Positions 44,966 through 56,706 of a DNA stretch of 64,000 nt are shown here, one piece after another. A program made the position numbers and the translations under genes. Positions within the stretch are counted from its first letter, which is position 1. The number at the start of each line of letters is the position of its first letter. Under the pieces are notes generated by a model, which saw only the letters and a program-made list of their open reading frames with translations, searched no databases and was not told the origin of the DNA. This DNA is from Conoideocrella luteorostrata (taxonomy: Eukaryota; Ascomycota; Sordariomycetes; Hypocreales; Clavicipitaceae), in the NCBI GenBank assembly GCA_032433595.1, contig JASWJB010000202.1, positions 1 to 64,000 of the forward strand, in the 5' to 3' direction.

Positions 44966-46251
44966 TTTGTTTGATGGGGTGACCACGAGGGAATTGTACA
45001 GGTGTATCTAAATGCAAGGTCCTCCAAGGTAGTACTATGAAAAGGGTCATAGATGTCGCCAGATCAGACATGGTTTATGGAGCTAACTCGTAGAGATGAA
45101 TTCCATCTCATTATCCTCAATTAAACATGACCGTGCATTCTGATAGCGGCGTCCCCGGAATAAGATTATGTATGCCCATCTTTTAAAACGCACTTTGAAT
45201 TTCTTCACGAACCTCGTCAGAGAAGGCGTTTGCTATCTGAAGAGCTTCCACGGCGCTGTGCATTTCGGGTGAGGTCGTCCTCGAACCCCCATCGATTATG
45301 ACCTATCTTCCCCTGTTCGTCCCTCACGTCTATCCCATATTCCAAAGTGAACCATTCGCTCGCTGAGATGCGCACCCTGGTCGATTTTGAACAGCGGGAG
45401 ATGCAGCAATTCGTCACCAACAACGCCTTTGTCCCGGGAAATAATACGTCCGTTTGGTGGCGTATACGAGACCAGTTCTGGGTGCTATCGATTTCTACTA
45501 AACCTTGACAGTGCGGTACTGTACTAAGCAAAGTAGCGTTGAGTACAAATTGTTGGCTGGTGGATTCTTTCCCAGGACTTCTACAATGTAACGACGACCC
45601 TGGTAAGATTTTGTCGAGACCAGGACGGGCATTCTATATTGCCGTTGTTAACGTATATTTTAGAGTAATTTCATTACGTAGACGCATTATCTAGTAGCAA
45701 CAAGTATGTAACCGCATTGAGAAGAGGAAACATTGCCTACTAATAATCCGACATCTCCATGAGATAGCCTACAATCCGAGAAGGCCGGCGGGGGAGGTTA
45801 CCATTTTACACGGAAAAGTGTCCATCATAATCTGTCCCTCCTAACTTCACCACATAGATCGACAGCCCAAAACGACAGCGGAAACCAAGCACTTTCGGCA
45901 CGAACCAACAATTCAGAGTCATGCTTCAAACAATCAAATTCAGTTATTACCCAAAAAGAAATACATCCACGCCATACCGTACTGTCGTAACATGCCGTAT
46001 GTTCCTATTTGCAACAAATTCATGCTCCAGTTTAATAAAGGCCGTCATAATCGCTGCTGCCCGACCAAAACATCAAGCCTAGTATACATTGCCAACTAAG
46101 TGGGCTGAACGCAGGAGAAGAAAAACAAAAAAACACACAGCCCCTCCAGCCTCCTCTGCTAGGAAATGTAAATATGGTTTAATAGTTCGTAAAGGCATTC
46201 ATGTTTTGCAATTGATCATGTGTCCCGTCGCGGGTAAAACAAACAACACAA
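44966..46251. other. Convergent intergenic region, 1.3 kb
   Basis: Between the 3' ends of the aldolase and the ApsB-like gene. Two overlapping minus-strand frames around 45217-45531 look faintly protein-like, but the frame is broken and no family is recognisable; I do not call them. Nothing else noted. Confidence 0.45.
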
Positions 46252-49200
46252 CTACTCGGTGTCTGTGTTTGCCCTTCTCGCCCGATCTCTGAGGTCCCTG
46301 TTCTCCAGTTCGAGGCCGCCAAGCCTTTGTCTCGCAGCTTGGCGGTCTTGGTTTCGACCCTCACGCTCCATCTTCAATTTGTACTCCATGTCGCGCAGTC
46401 TAAGCAGCCAGCGGTTGTCATTGTTACTGGGCCCACTGTCACTTGGCACTGCTAACTCCATGCCTGTGAAATTCCCTGATGACGGTCTTGGTATACCCGA
46501 GGAAGTGTTGGCTCGAGAGGAGGCTCCCGACCGACCGCTCTTACCATGGCTTGACTGGGAGGCCCGGCTCTTATCGCGGTCTCCCGGTCCACGAGGAATG
46601 CCTGGCGAGGGTGATCCTCCGCTAGAGGCATCACGGCCAAACGGTACTGTGCTGTCAGAGCCAGATTGTGCTGCGCGGCTGCGTACGTCTTTGGCCGTAC
46701 GAAGTGTTGCATTTTCCACTTTGAGCTGTCGGTAGGCATCTTCCAAACGAAGCATTCGATTATGCATGTCCTGAGGAGCCAATGTTCCCGCTGCCACCGA
46801 ATTGCGTAGCATCGTCTCGAGTCGATCCAGTTTCTTAGTTCTCACCTCGAGGTTATTCTCAAGGGTCTGGTACTCTTTGTGCAAGTCACGCTCAACGGAG
46901 TGGATCTTGGTGTATAGAGACTGGAACATAGTCTCAATGGTCCTTACGGCTGCGAAAAGGTTCTTTGTGAAACCTGGCAGTCGACTTCCAATAACCTCCA
47001 CGGACGGGACAACCTGGCGATCAACAAGAGCGTTGTTGTTTAGCCATTCCCGACCACACAGGACGCTAAGCTTCTGCCACAGTTTGAGGAGCAGCTCGTT
47101 TCTCTCCAACAACTGATCACGAGCCGTCTGCTCGAGCTGAGCAAATTTCCTGCGATCTTGGCCTCTGGTGCTCTCCAGCTCGGCAATTCTCACATCCTGA
47201 GAGCTGGCAGTGTGCGTGAGGTGCTGATGGGTCCTCTGAAATGTGTCAAACTGTGCCTTCGTGTTGCGATGTGCCAGGCGCTCCTTCTCCAACACCTCCG
47301 TAACTTTGCGGCTTTCGAGAGCGTGAGACTCCAAGAGTGCGTCTCGCTGTTTAATTATGCGATCCTTCTCGGCCAGAGCAGCCTTGCAAGTGTCCAGCTC
47401 TCGGATTGTATTCTCAAGCTCGCGTTGCATCTTGGCAATGGACTAAGCGTACTCGTTAGCATATTTACATGGCACAATGGCAGCAGCAGAATTAGTGTAA
47501 GTATATATACCTTGAGTAGCGATGACCGGGTGCCGTTCAGGTCACCCAAAGCCTCTCGAAGATTATTCTCGAGCTCAATCAGCCTCTCTTTCCATTCTGT
47601 AGCCTCGACTTCACGAGAAGAGAGACTCTTACGCAGCCTTCTCACTTCGTCCTTGGCGCTGGATGCCTCCCGGTTCAGCTCGTTGACAACCTGCTGGACT
47701 TCCTCCTTCTCCTTGTCTGCAACAATCTCTCGCTGCATGCGCTCCTGCTGCAGGCGACTGTCCAGCTCTCTAACTCTGTCTTTTTCTTCACGAAGGTTTT
47801 GCTCCGCGTGAGCGATGGCTGCCTCAAGATCTCCGATACGGATCTTGTCTGCTTCTTGTTCCTCCCGCAGGAACGCAATCTCTCCTTGGGACGATTCTTG
47901 TTGAATCGAGAATCGTTGATTCTTTTCGTTCGCCTCCATCAGCTTCCGCTCCAGCTCCTCCAGCTCCTTGTTTGACGAGTCCAACTCTTCCTCCAGTTGC
48001 TTTATGCGACGCAGTTTGCTATCCTGCTCATCTTCCAGGCGTACAAGAGCCTCGCTCATCTTTCGCATCTCTTCCTGCAAGGCGTCGAAATTTTCCGAGC
48101 GATCTCTCAAGTCTGCTTGGGCTCGTTGGATTTCTTCGTTTCGCTGATCGGCTTCAGCCTCCAGCGCATCAATCTCGTCCTGGGCTTCACGGCGCAAGGC
48201 TTCAAACTCGTTCTCCATGTCACCCTGTTCGCGCACCGCTTCGTCTCGTTCTGCTTGCAGGGCCACAAGGTCGTTTATGGCACTTTCCAGATCTTCTTGC
48301 AAAGTCAGGGCGTTCTCTTCCGCTTGTCGCTTGCCTTCCACGGCCGTCTCGAAGTCCTCCATGCACGACTCGAGTTCTCTCTGCAGCTCTTGATTCTGTA
48401 GCTTGACTTCGCTGATCTTGTCCCGCAGCTCAGCCAGCTTATTTTCAAGCTCCTCGCGCTCAGACTCTTCCTCGGCCAGCGTTTGTCTAGTCCTTCCGCT
48501 ACCCCGAGATTGAGACCTTTCATGCACGCCAGCACGGGATGCCGAGCGTTCAAAAATGCTATCCACAGTGGACGGTGCGGCACCCCCGCGGCGCTGGGCC
48601 ATCTTGAGATCTTCGATTTCCTGGTAGAGTCTTTCCTTCTCGCGGTTCCTAGAAGTGAGCATTGAGGTCTGCGCCCCGACCTCGCGTCTCAACTCGGCAT
48701 TTTCATGGCGAAGCTGATCGCTCTCTTGGCGCAACTGATCAACCAAGGTACTAGCGACGCTGAAGTTGGCATTGGAGTGGTCAGCTTCCCCGGACAAGCC
48801 AGACATCGGGCGACTGGGGGTGAATGCGCCATCTCTGGGCTGCTTTTTTGAGATGTTGTAAATGTTCGTAGTGTGTTGCAAGCTCCCTTGTCCTGACAAC
48901 TCCCTTTTGAGGCGGAACACTTCATCCCGCATTCTTTTGTTGTCTTCGTCTACTTGTTCTCGACGGGCTGTTTCCTGCTCCAACAAATCTTTCCACACCT
49001 CAGACTCCTCCTGCTGGCCTAAATTGTCCCCATTTCGCTCACTGAGGTTCTTGACAACTTCAGCAAGGCGTCGCTTTTCCGATTCGCGGTTCAGGCCCTC
49101 GCTTCGTAGCCTCTCGATTTCACTGGCATATTCTTCTACCCGCTCGCGCAGAAAAATGAGTTCCTGCTCTTGTTCGTAGGCTTCTTCATCGGACATTTTC

Positions 49201-50672
49201 GCCGTATGATCCGTTGAGGAAGCCGTGCCGGGTCTCGGTTCGTCGTCCCTAACTTGCTTTTCCAGCTCCTTGACCCGTTTTCTGAGGACTTTGTTGTCTC
49301 GTTGCAGCACGGCCAGGCTAGTCTTCAGGTTCACGTTCTCAGAAATCATTTCTTTGATGCCTTCTTCGGACAATTTATCCAACCGGTCGCTCAGGAACAT
49401 GACTTTTAATTTGAGGTCAAAGTTTTCCTTTGACAGCCTCTCGATAGTGCTGCTTTGTTCCTTTAGAGTCAGGTTCTTGCCGGGTTTCGTAATCGTTCCA
49501 GTTCCAGTTCCAGTGCCAATGGTATAGTTCGAGGGTTGGCGCGGTGTTTGCAAGCCGTTCTTAAACTTGTACTCCTTCGCCAATGACTCGGGAACCTGTA
49601 CATTTCTAACATGCTGGGCAATGATGGTGTCTGTCGGGGCAGCAGTTTTCAAGTTCTCTCTTGAAGCTTTGGGCGTCTTTAAGGGATCATTATTGGGAGT
49701 CCGCCGCACGGGGCTCGACACTTCTGGCAGTGGTTCAAGCTGGTGGCTAGGTAAGTCATTAAAATCTTCGCCTCCGAAGCCCGACACCATACTACCAATG
49801 CTTATCGAACGCTGAAACGGGTTACTGGTTGAGCGCGGATTCCCCATTGCAGGCAAAGCCCCGCCTGACTGCAAAGCATAGTCGACTCCCAAGGTTGCAG
49901 TCGCCTCGCTACCATCCTGTGATTCGGGGGTCGTAATGAAAGAGGAAGTCGACGACCGCTGACTTCCATATCGACTGCGGAGATATTTAGATCGTTTTCC
50001 GACTCGCAAAGAGTTTCCGGGGGTGCTTCCCGCTTCGAAGCGATCGGACATTGCCTGCGATTGTACCAAGAAAGGATCGTCCGCCCCTGACAGAAACGAG
50101 TTGTCGTTGTCATTGTCATCCTTGTATTCAGAATCGTCAGTAGCTCCCCTGGCAGCGCCCCCATCATCCCCCGTTGCAGCGCTGGCCATGCTAACAGCTC
50201 TGGAGATGGTTCTTGCCGCGGCTGCGGTGGTCGGAGACGAATCGAGATTCTCAAGACTTGATGTAGTATTCCCCCCTTGACCAGTAGTAGTATCATGCTC
50301 GTCCCCTTGTCGCGTACTTTGAGCCTGCGCCGGACCCAACGTCTCTATCGTGTCATCGTCTCCGACGGTTTCATGGCGTGTTGATCGCGTGGCGATAGGA
50401 GACAGCGCAGGCAAGAAGCTTGATTCGACATCCTTAAGGTGTTCTCGGACGGCTTCTTCCGTAATGGTTTCCTCCTGACCTCTGGTGTGATCTATTGTCG
50501 CCGCTTCGATGTAACTGCTCTCCATTGCTGACGGGCCAGAAGCGCTCCCATACGTGGAAGATTCCTCAGCCCGCGGCAGCAATTTAAGTATCGAGTCGTC
50601 TGGTTGCGCATGTGATGCATCCACAGCGTCTAGCGACAAGCCTGGATCTCGGCCTCCTTTCGACTCGGCCAT
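46252..50672 (-). CDS. ApsB/Mto1-like microtubule-organising centre protein
   Basis: Exons 47511-50672 and 46252-47442 join in phase to 1450 aa. Residues 404-475 form the centrosomin CM1 motif (Cnn_1N), which recruits the gamma-tubulin complex: KEQSSTIERLSKENFDLKLK, MFLSDRLDKL and LQRDNKVLRKRVKELEKQ. Long coiled coil follows for about 800 residues. Near the C-terminus (about 1391-1440) is the Mto2-binding type motif RWLLRLRDMEYKLKMEREGR, then QAARQRLGGLELENRDLRDR. This layout is that of fission-yeast Mto1 and Aspergillus nidulans ApsB, which place cytoplasmic microtubule nucleation at spindle poles and septa. The first 400 residues are Ser/Thr-rich and disordered, with a GTGTGTGT run. Proteins of this family drive nuclear positioning and hyphal growth. 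Confidence is high for family; septal or peroxisomal location is not deducible. Confidence 0.9.
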
Positions 50673-50995
50673 GATTGTTCGAGCCTACGTGGCCGCAGAT
50701 TCACGCGCCGCGTAGCGAACGGGTCGTGATTGTCGTGGACCAGCGTGGGACGGCTCACCATCAGGCCAGGCGCATCTTGGAAGCCTATTCCACGTGGTGG
50801 TGCCCAGTGATTCGAGGCGGGATATCGCACGATTTAGATTGTTGCCGCGCTAGTTGTAGCTGGGACCGTTCTCGCAAGGCTCGACAGGAGTCGGCGGTGC
50901 TGGGATATGAGATGAAACACCGCAAACAGAGTAATGCAGGTAGCAAGCAGGGAATAAGAAAGAAAAGAAAATAGAAAAAGAAAAGAATAACCCTG

Positions 50996-51004
50996 TACTC
51001 CGTA
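50996..51004. repeat. Dispersed motif TACTCCGTA, copy 5
   Basis: About 325 bases upstream of the ApsB-like ATG, next to an A/G-rich tract. Confidence 0.6.
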
Positions 51005-51716
51005 TTAGGGGCCAGTCTTTTAGCACATGGGCGATGCTCAACTGCGTCTCGACGTTTTTTGATTATTGCTCGAGCACTCCGTCCGTACCAGACGGACGAC
51101 CGACTTGGACGCGACGGGGCCGCCTGACAATCTGACCCGCATCACAGGCTAGCAGCTGTCTCCGGCAGAAGTCCAGCCAATCCAAAGGGGCCATTCGCCG
51201 CTAGCAGCTTACAAACTCTCCCCGAGCAGCAAGGGACACACGCAGGGGGCAGCGCCCCCAAGCCGGCTCTGTTTTCTAGCGCCAGGTCGTCGAACACGTA
51301 CTCCGTGCTGTGGTTGTGTGGCTGGCAGGCAGGCAAGCAAGGGCCTGTGAACCTGCCCTGCGCCGGTTGCCAGGACAGCCAGCGCTTGCCTGATCGACCG
51401 GGATGGAGGGTAACGATACGACGCTGGCGCACCACAGCGCAGTGGCAAAATCCAGCTGCCAGTCAGTCGGACACATGCATGCAATGACTTGCATTGTCAA
51501 AATAGAGGCTGCTTTAATTGGCACAAAGCCTGCCAAGTGTTTCGAGCATGTCTGAGGCGTTCAATCTTCAGTAGTCTCAGCCTGGGAGGTTTCATAGTTG
51601 GTTCAATTTCCAAGTTATCGTCTACGGAGCACCAGATCCTTGCTTAAAGGCTACAAACATTGTCACTTCTCAATTCTCACTCTACCGCAAATGAGGTACT
51701 TCATTTGTCTCCCCTG

Positions 51717-51725
51717 TACTCCGTA
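51717..51725. repeat. Dispersed motif TACTCCGTA, copy 6
   Basis: Intergenic, about 270 bases past the stop codon of the 91-aa Gln-rich gene. Confidence 0.6.
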
Positions 51726-51994
51726 AAGCTCTCCCAAAGCAAACGCGCAAGCCAACACATTGTCAGCGTAGAAACTAGCATAATAGATAAATTCTGTAAT
51801 GTATCAAATTATTTATTTCCAGCCCATAACAGCTAACTGGCTTAATGCTCTACCGCCCGTGGCCACCAAATATCGTGTCAGCTCTATAGGACAGAACCAG
51901 CCGATACAAGAAACCCCAAATATCTACCGTACATCATCTCATACGCAGGCCATATTGTCCCGTTAAAGTGGACAGGGTATCTCATCGTCGCAGT

Positions 51995-52470
51995 CTAGTT
52001 GGAGTACTTAGGGTCGACCTTCTTGCTACATCGCGAACAGACAAGTCAGCGCGGGTCCATGTTCACACTCCCCCATCCTTCTTCAACAGGACTTACCCAG
52101 AGTACTTTTCGTAAGCGGTGCGAGCGCCGTCAGTGATCTTCTCCTCTTGATCAGGGTTGAGGTTAAGACCAGCCTTCTTGGATATGAAGTCGAAGGCTGC
52201 CATAGGTTGCGGAGTTAGCCATACATGTTCTTGCATATGAGATAGAGAGATCTAGACGTAGTAATTTCCGCCACGAAGCTATCAAGTCTCAAGTTGCATA
52301 AACGTATCAAGAAGGCTTTTCTTACCCTTGTCTCCGTAGTCCTTTTGCTGGCCGCTTTGCTGGTTCTGGTTGTCACCACCTTGGGGTTGCTGCTGCTGCT
52401 GCTGCTCCTGCTGGTTGTTACTCTGGTTGCCGCTGCCAGCGGAGGAGACGGCCTTCTTGATAAAATCCAT
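51995..52470 (-). CDS. Small Gln-rich protein, three exons
   Basis: Exons 52326-52470, 52097-52196 and 51995-52025 join in phase to 91 aa; all introns have strong GTAAG donors. The N-terminal half is Gln/Asn-rich (QQEQQQQQQPQGG) and disordered. After DYGDK comes a compact conserved-looking module, AFDFISKKAGLNLNPDQEEK then ITDGARTAYEKYSGKKVDPK. I recall the ITDGAR..YEK.TG.KV.PK.SN pattern from many short ascomycete proteins, often highly expressed and annotated only as hypothetical, so this is a real family without assigned function. No signal peptide. The glutamine run is encoded by mixed CAG/CAA codons and may vary in length between strains. Confidence 0.75.
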
Positions 52471-54268
52471 TGCGTATTGGGGAGGATGAATATCGACCTG
52501 GAAAAAGTCAGGTATGGGAAGTATATGATTGGAATATGTGGATGAATTTATCACAGCACAGAAATAGAGGCGGAGAAGTGCTCGATTTATATAGCTCTCG
52601 AGCCTACGGTAACTTCCACAGCTCATCCCCAGAATGATCCAGGCCGGGAAGTGTCGAACCGTGGGTCTGTCTGCTTAGTCTAGGCGGACTAGTTAAAGCT
52701 ACTAAGGAAATGGAGGGATGTGCCTCCATGGTGTTTTGTCGTTGTTGATGGAGCTTGGGGGAGTCCACGAGCAAACAGCGTTCACTGGTGCCCCTCAATT
52801 TCTCCTTGGCTTGCCCCTCCCTCCAAGTTACATTGGTTCCCTCACACCAGCCAAATGCATCGGCACTATCGAAACGCCAGCCAACACCTCAGTATCTGAT
52901 TTCATCATTCAGCCTACGTCTCCTTTGGGATAGAGCCAAATAACCCCCTGTCTGCCTGTTCCCGCCGCTGTGTCCGACATTGCTGCTTTTATCGTGAGCT
53001 AAGCTTCAGCGTCGTCAGGGCTGATACGTCATGCCGCCAAGTCCATATCTCCGGCATCTGGAAGCCGAGATACCCATACAGTCACATCCACCGGCGTGAG
53101 TGAGACATTTGTCAGTGGAACGTTCCAGGCTAGCATGAGGCCTCTTCTGACAGAGTGACACCTGTGATGAGAACTGCTGAGTTGTCAGTACCACATTACG
53201 CACTCACGGTGTACTCCGTACTGTCCCAGCAATAATTAGTCTGTCACGGAAACACTTGATGCTTGTGAAGAGGATGCTGATCGTGACTAGTCCGTCGACC
53301 ACAGTTCGTCCTTAAAGAAACAAAAAAAATTAAAAATTAAGTCACGGTTACTGATATCAGGGGATAAGCCGTCAGCATATAACTACCTCAAAGCATTCAG
53401 CAGTTTCAGCCCCGATCAGTTGACGTTTATGAGCTCATAGACGTGCCAAATTGGGGATCCTATCAACAGACTGTCCATCGTTCTGAGGTACTCTGCTGAA
53501 TCTCGTGCTGATGGCCAAAGACTTGTGCACTACATTGTGAGGTGTAAAGATACCGAAACGCACCTCTACGGGCTCCCGGCACAACCATCATCGAGCTAGT
53601 ACTAGTATGTGCGGCGCATTCAACGTGGCCCACACGCTGCACCAGCTGAGCAAGGGGCTCAGCTCACAGCATTGAAAGCTCCAGGTACAACAGAGGGGAT
53701 CCACTACGGCTGCGGGCTGTCCGGTAACCTGTCCAGCTGAGTTGCTCGAGGCAAACTCGATAGCTGACTGTCGTCAATATTTTCTTATCTAAGCTAGGTA
53801 AAGGCACATGTTACTTTAGTCGCGAAGCCATCAATTCATGTGTGGCATACACACAGCAATACCGTCTGGTAATAATCTATAGCTGTAACTAGCTCCCACC
53901 GTTGACGCAGTCGCCAACCTGAGCTGGAAGGCAAGACACAATCGTCAATGCATTTCTATCCTGCAATGTGATGGCGGCAGCCCCGTTGCTTCACCTGTAT
54001 GTGTTATTACTTGTTGAATGGAAATCAATTGAAATAGCAAAAAGCGCTGCAACAGTCCCGTTGAACACCATTTCTCCGTATGTCTCATTATACACCGCAT
54101 TTCCAACATCGCCATCGTTATCTGTTATTTATACACACAAAGAAAATCCACCTCAGAAGAGTTTTGCGTCATACAACACAGCGTGTTAATGACTCCAGCT
54201 ATAGCGCGCGTCGGCATGGGCGCCTGCAATGCGGGAGGCGCAGAAATATGCCTTATCAGGGCCGTTCG
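52471..54268. other. Intergenic, 1.8 kb
   Basis: Upstream of the Gln-rich gene and downstream of the four-TM gene. One dispersed motif; an A-rich AAATTAAAAATTAA stretch at about 53325-53340. No gene supported. Confidence 0.5.
53212..53221. repeat. Dispersed motif TACTCCGTAC, copy 7
   Basis: Ten-base form, about 740 bases upstream of the Gln-rich gene ATG. Confidence 0.6.
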
Positions 54269-54965
54269 TCATGAGTTGACAAAGACCTGATATGCCATAA
54301 TCATGACCCAAACCAGAAAGATGATACCGGTCAAGGACATGGCAAAGACTAAGTGCCAGGATTGGCCTGCAATTCAGATCAGCAACTGGCTACAAGGCGT
54401 TGTAGCGATAGCCCAGAACTCACATATGTTCCTTTGCTGCAACCAAGCCAATGTCTCCTGGCTCTGCCCATGGGGATTCCTATTGAACACCTGCAGGTTG
54501 CAAGTGCTCTGAATTGAGCCATTGGGTCCCCATAGCTGCACCGACACAACGACGAGCCCGACGAGCCACATGACGAACAGTATCAAGGCTCCAAGCATGA
54601 CAATAGCCGGCAACAAGCGGCGGTTTGCGATGAGCCAGAAAATGCCTCCGATGAAGGCAATGGAGAGGGAGCCAACAGTGATGAAGTAGGGGAAGTACCT
54701 TGACGATAAAGGGTCAGCAGCTACCAGACACAGCAACGACGCGTAGAGATGGTTCAATGCAGACGTACCATGGGACCGGTAAATCCAACTGCTCTTGGAT
54801 CTGTATAAAGGTCGAAAACACGCCAACAATGCTCGCAGAGGCCAACAACATGACGAAGATCCAAAAGTTAAGCTGCAGGGGTGGCCAGTTGTACGTGCGG
54901 ATATGGCTAACCGCTCTGCGCTGACGCACAATTGAGCCACTGCTCAACGTCGACGAGGCGGCCAT
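54269..54965 (-). CDS. Four-TM MARVEL-like membrane protein
   Basis: Exons 54769-54965, 54424-54698 and 54269-54366 give 189 aa in phase. Four transmembrane segments are visible: FWIFVMLLASASIVGVFSTF, YFITVGSLSIAFIGGIFWLI, IVMLGALILFVMWLVGLVVV and LVFAMSLTGIIFLVWVMIMA. The short basic N-terminus and a loop containing one Cys before helix 4 (QQRNICQSWH) fit fungal MARVEL-type proteins such as those of the eisosome or secretory membranes. The first intron uses an AAG acceptor (TCGTCAAG) with a CTGACC branch point 16 nt before it; the resulting PVPWYFPYF join is smooth. Function unknown. Confidence 0.75.
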
Positions 54966-56156
54966 TATGATGGTGTTTTGACAATAATCTCAGCGTGGTG
55001 TTTAACGAAACCTCCTATTCAACGCGTCTCACACGCCTTCCTATCCGTCAGTTGTGGTCTGCACTTCCACCAACTCCGTCTCTCGCCAATGGCCGATGCG
55101 CCAAATATATAGATGTGACCTCTTCCGAGTGTCGGACGACGATATCCAAGGCGGTAACTGATAGCCCAGGATGTATCACGGGATCGTCCGCAGCGTATCC
55201 TAGTATAGCCCCAGTCAACCCAGCCTTTGGCCGCCACGTCGACCGTTGCTTGGTGATGGAATGCGCGGCCTGGGCTCAAGCCTAATGCATGGGCGCCCGG
55301 GTAAGAACTGAAGCCCAAAGGCCCCCCACTACTCAAACACGGAGCGGTGCAGGCCAGAGGGCTAATTGCGTGTTGTCACGACGAGCTCTCCGCTTTGGGG
55401 GAAACAACAGCTCAGTGCTACGGCAACATGAATTGTCGGTCGTGGTTGGAGTTGAATGGTGTTCTGGCCAGAGCTGGCGCCGCGTTTAGCGTGCCGAAGC
55501 GTCTCTGGGATGACGCTCGCTAACTAAAACCATAACACAACAACCCACAGACAGCACAAGACAGGTGAGGTGAGCTCTTGGGATATATGAGTGGGGCCCA
55601 CGTAGGACGGCCTATTCCACAAGACTTACAGTGCACGTTGCAAACTACTGTGCAGTGTACGGGCTGCGTTCCACGTTCACAATGGTAAAAATTCGATACG
55701 ATAATTGTAACGAGTCGCAGGCGCTGCGAAATCACTCAGTCGCCCGCGCCGTCTGGCACGCGCGAAACCCATGCATGGCCCAAGACGTGGCCCATAGCTA
55801 GCGATGACACGCGAGGTGTTGGGCGCCGTCCCGAGACAGACTAGCAGTGGCGCGGACCTGGATTCTTCCTGTAACTAACTCGTGAGCAAGATTGAAGTAA
55901 TTTTCAATTCGGGCCCAGCGGTCAGCAACGCAATTGTGCACTGATTCGTCACTCTCTCCGTATCGCGCCATTGGATGCCACAGTCAATGCCATCTCACCT
56001 GGGCAGCAATCTCGTACGCTGACTACTCAGTCTTGTCATCTGGTTTCGCTTACTTCATAAACGTGAAACGAGCATGTTGGGCAGCGGACGTCACCTACAA
56101 TTAAGCGGCCTCGGTACTTCGTACAATAAACGACAAAGCTAAACCGTGGCCCACTT

Positions 56157-56166
56157 ACTCCGTACA
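56157..56166. repeat. Dispersed motif TACTCCGTAC, copy 8
   Basis: Ten-base form of the recurring motif, between the four-TM gene and the PKS. Confidence 0.6.
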
Positions 56167-56558
56167 ACGCACCCTGATAAGAGAAGCAAACTAAACTATC
56201 TACGAAATAGCCAAAACCGAATCCTTTGTTGTCAGCTACTGCCGATGTGCCCAGGTGTGTGCGAGAGCCGCTGAACAGTAGGTGCATGCTACGGGGGATA
56301 GAAGAGAGAGGCACTAGGAAATACTCATCATCATCATCATCATCCTCCCCTATCTTGACTTAACTACGCTTAAGGAGAAGGTATTCGGCAAGGATGAAAG
56401 TCAGATAGCAGCGCCTGTCGAACTCGGGCGGAATCCGCAAGCCTTGGAGAGCTCTGCGCCTTGGCCTTCTACATGAAGGGGAACCGGCTGGACTTCCCCA
56501 TCTTCCGGGTGCTAATGCCAAGTAGTCACAATGCGGAGCCGGCTTGTTATAGAAATTG

Positions 56559-56645
56559 CGTGGGGAAAAGAAGAGAGAGCGAAAGAAAGAAAGAAAGAAG
56601 GAAAGGGGGAACAGAAAAGAAGAAACAGAAGGAGAAAAGGAGGCT
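56559..56645. repeat. GAAA/GGAA purine tract
   Basis: Nearly uninterrupted A/G run with GAAA units, 60-150 bases beyond the PKS stop codon, in its likely 3' UTR or terminator region. Confidence 0.75.
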
Positions 56646-56706
56646 TAGCTTGCAGATAATCAGGTACATTTTCCGTTGTAAAGACGGGAGTAGCTATATT
56701 GAAGAG

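Larger units (their letters stand above)
50673..51994. other. Intergenic upstream of ApsB-like gene, 1.3 kb
   Basis: Holds two copies of the dispersed 9-mer, a near copy (TACTCCGTG, 51299-51307) and an A/G-rich tract at about 50952-50988. A GC-richer block at 51100-51500 has open frames on both strands but no recognisable protein. Confidence 0.5.
54966..56706. other. Intergenic, 1.7 kb, boundary to the PKS cluster
   Basis: Separates core genes from the PKS. It contains one dispersed motif (56157), a CAT repeat at about 56325-56343 and a purine-rich tract at 56559-56645. No thioesterase-like or other coding remnant is recognisable downstream of the PKS stop. Confidence 0.5.

Noticed and set aside
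44357..44986. 209-aa minus-strand frame
   Set aside because: Antisense to the deoxyribose-phosphate aldolase gene; no domain of its own.
45217..45531. 104-aa minus-strand frame and an overlapping frame reading KGVVGDELLHLPLFKIDQG
   Set aside because: Looked like a decayed gene, but neither frame matches a family I know and no splice joins them.
47158..48406. Plus-strand frames of 217, 144 and 134 aa
   Set aside because: Opposite the coiled-coil region of the ApsB-like gene; the Ser/Leu-rich composition is the complement of Glu/Arg-rich coding sequence.
51142..51536. Several overlapping frames on both strands in a GC-rich block
   Set aside because: Openness in many frames at once is explained by base composition; no family features.
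54966..56706. Possible thioesterase or second ACP downstream of the PKS
   Set aside because: Read in all frames for GxSxG or DSL-type motifs and found none; the PKS ends after its single ACP.
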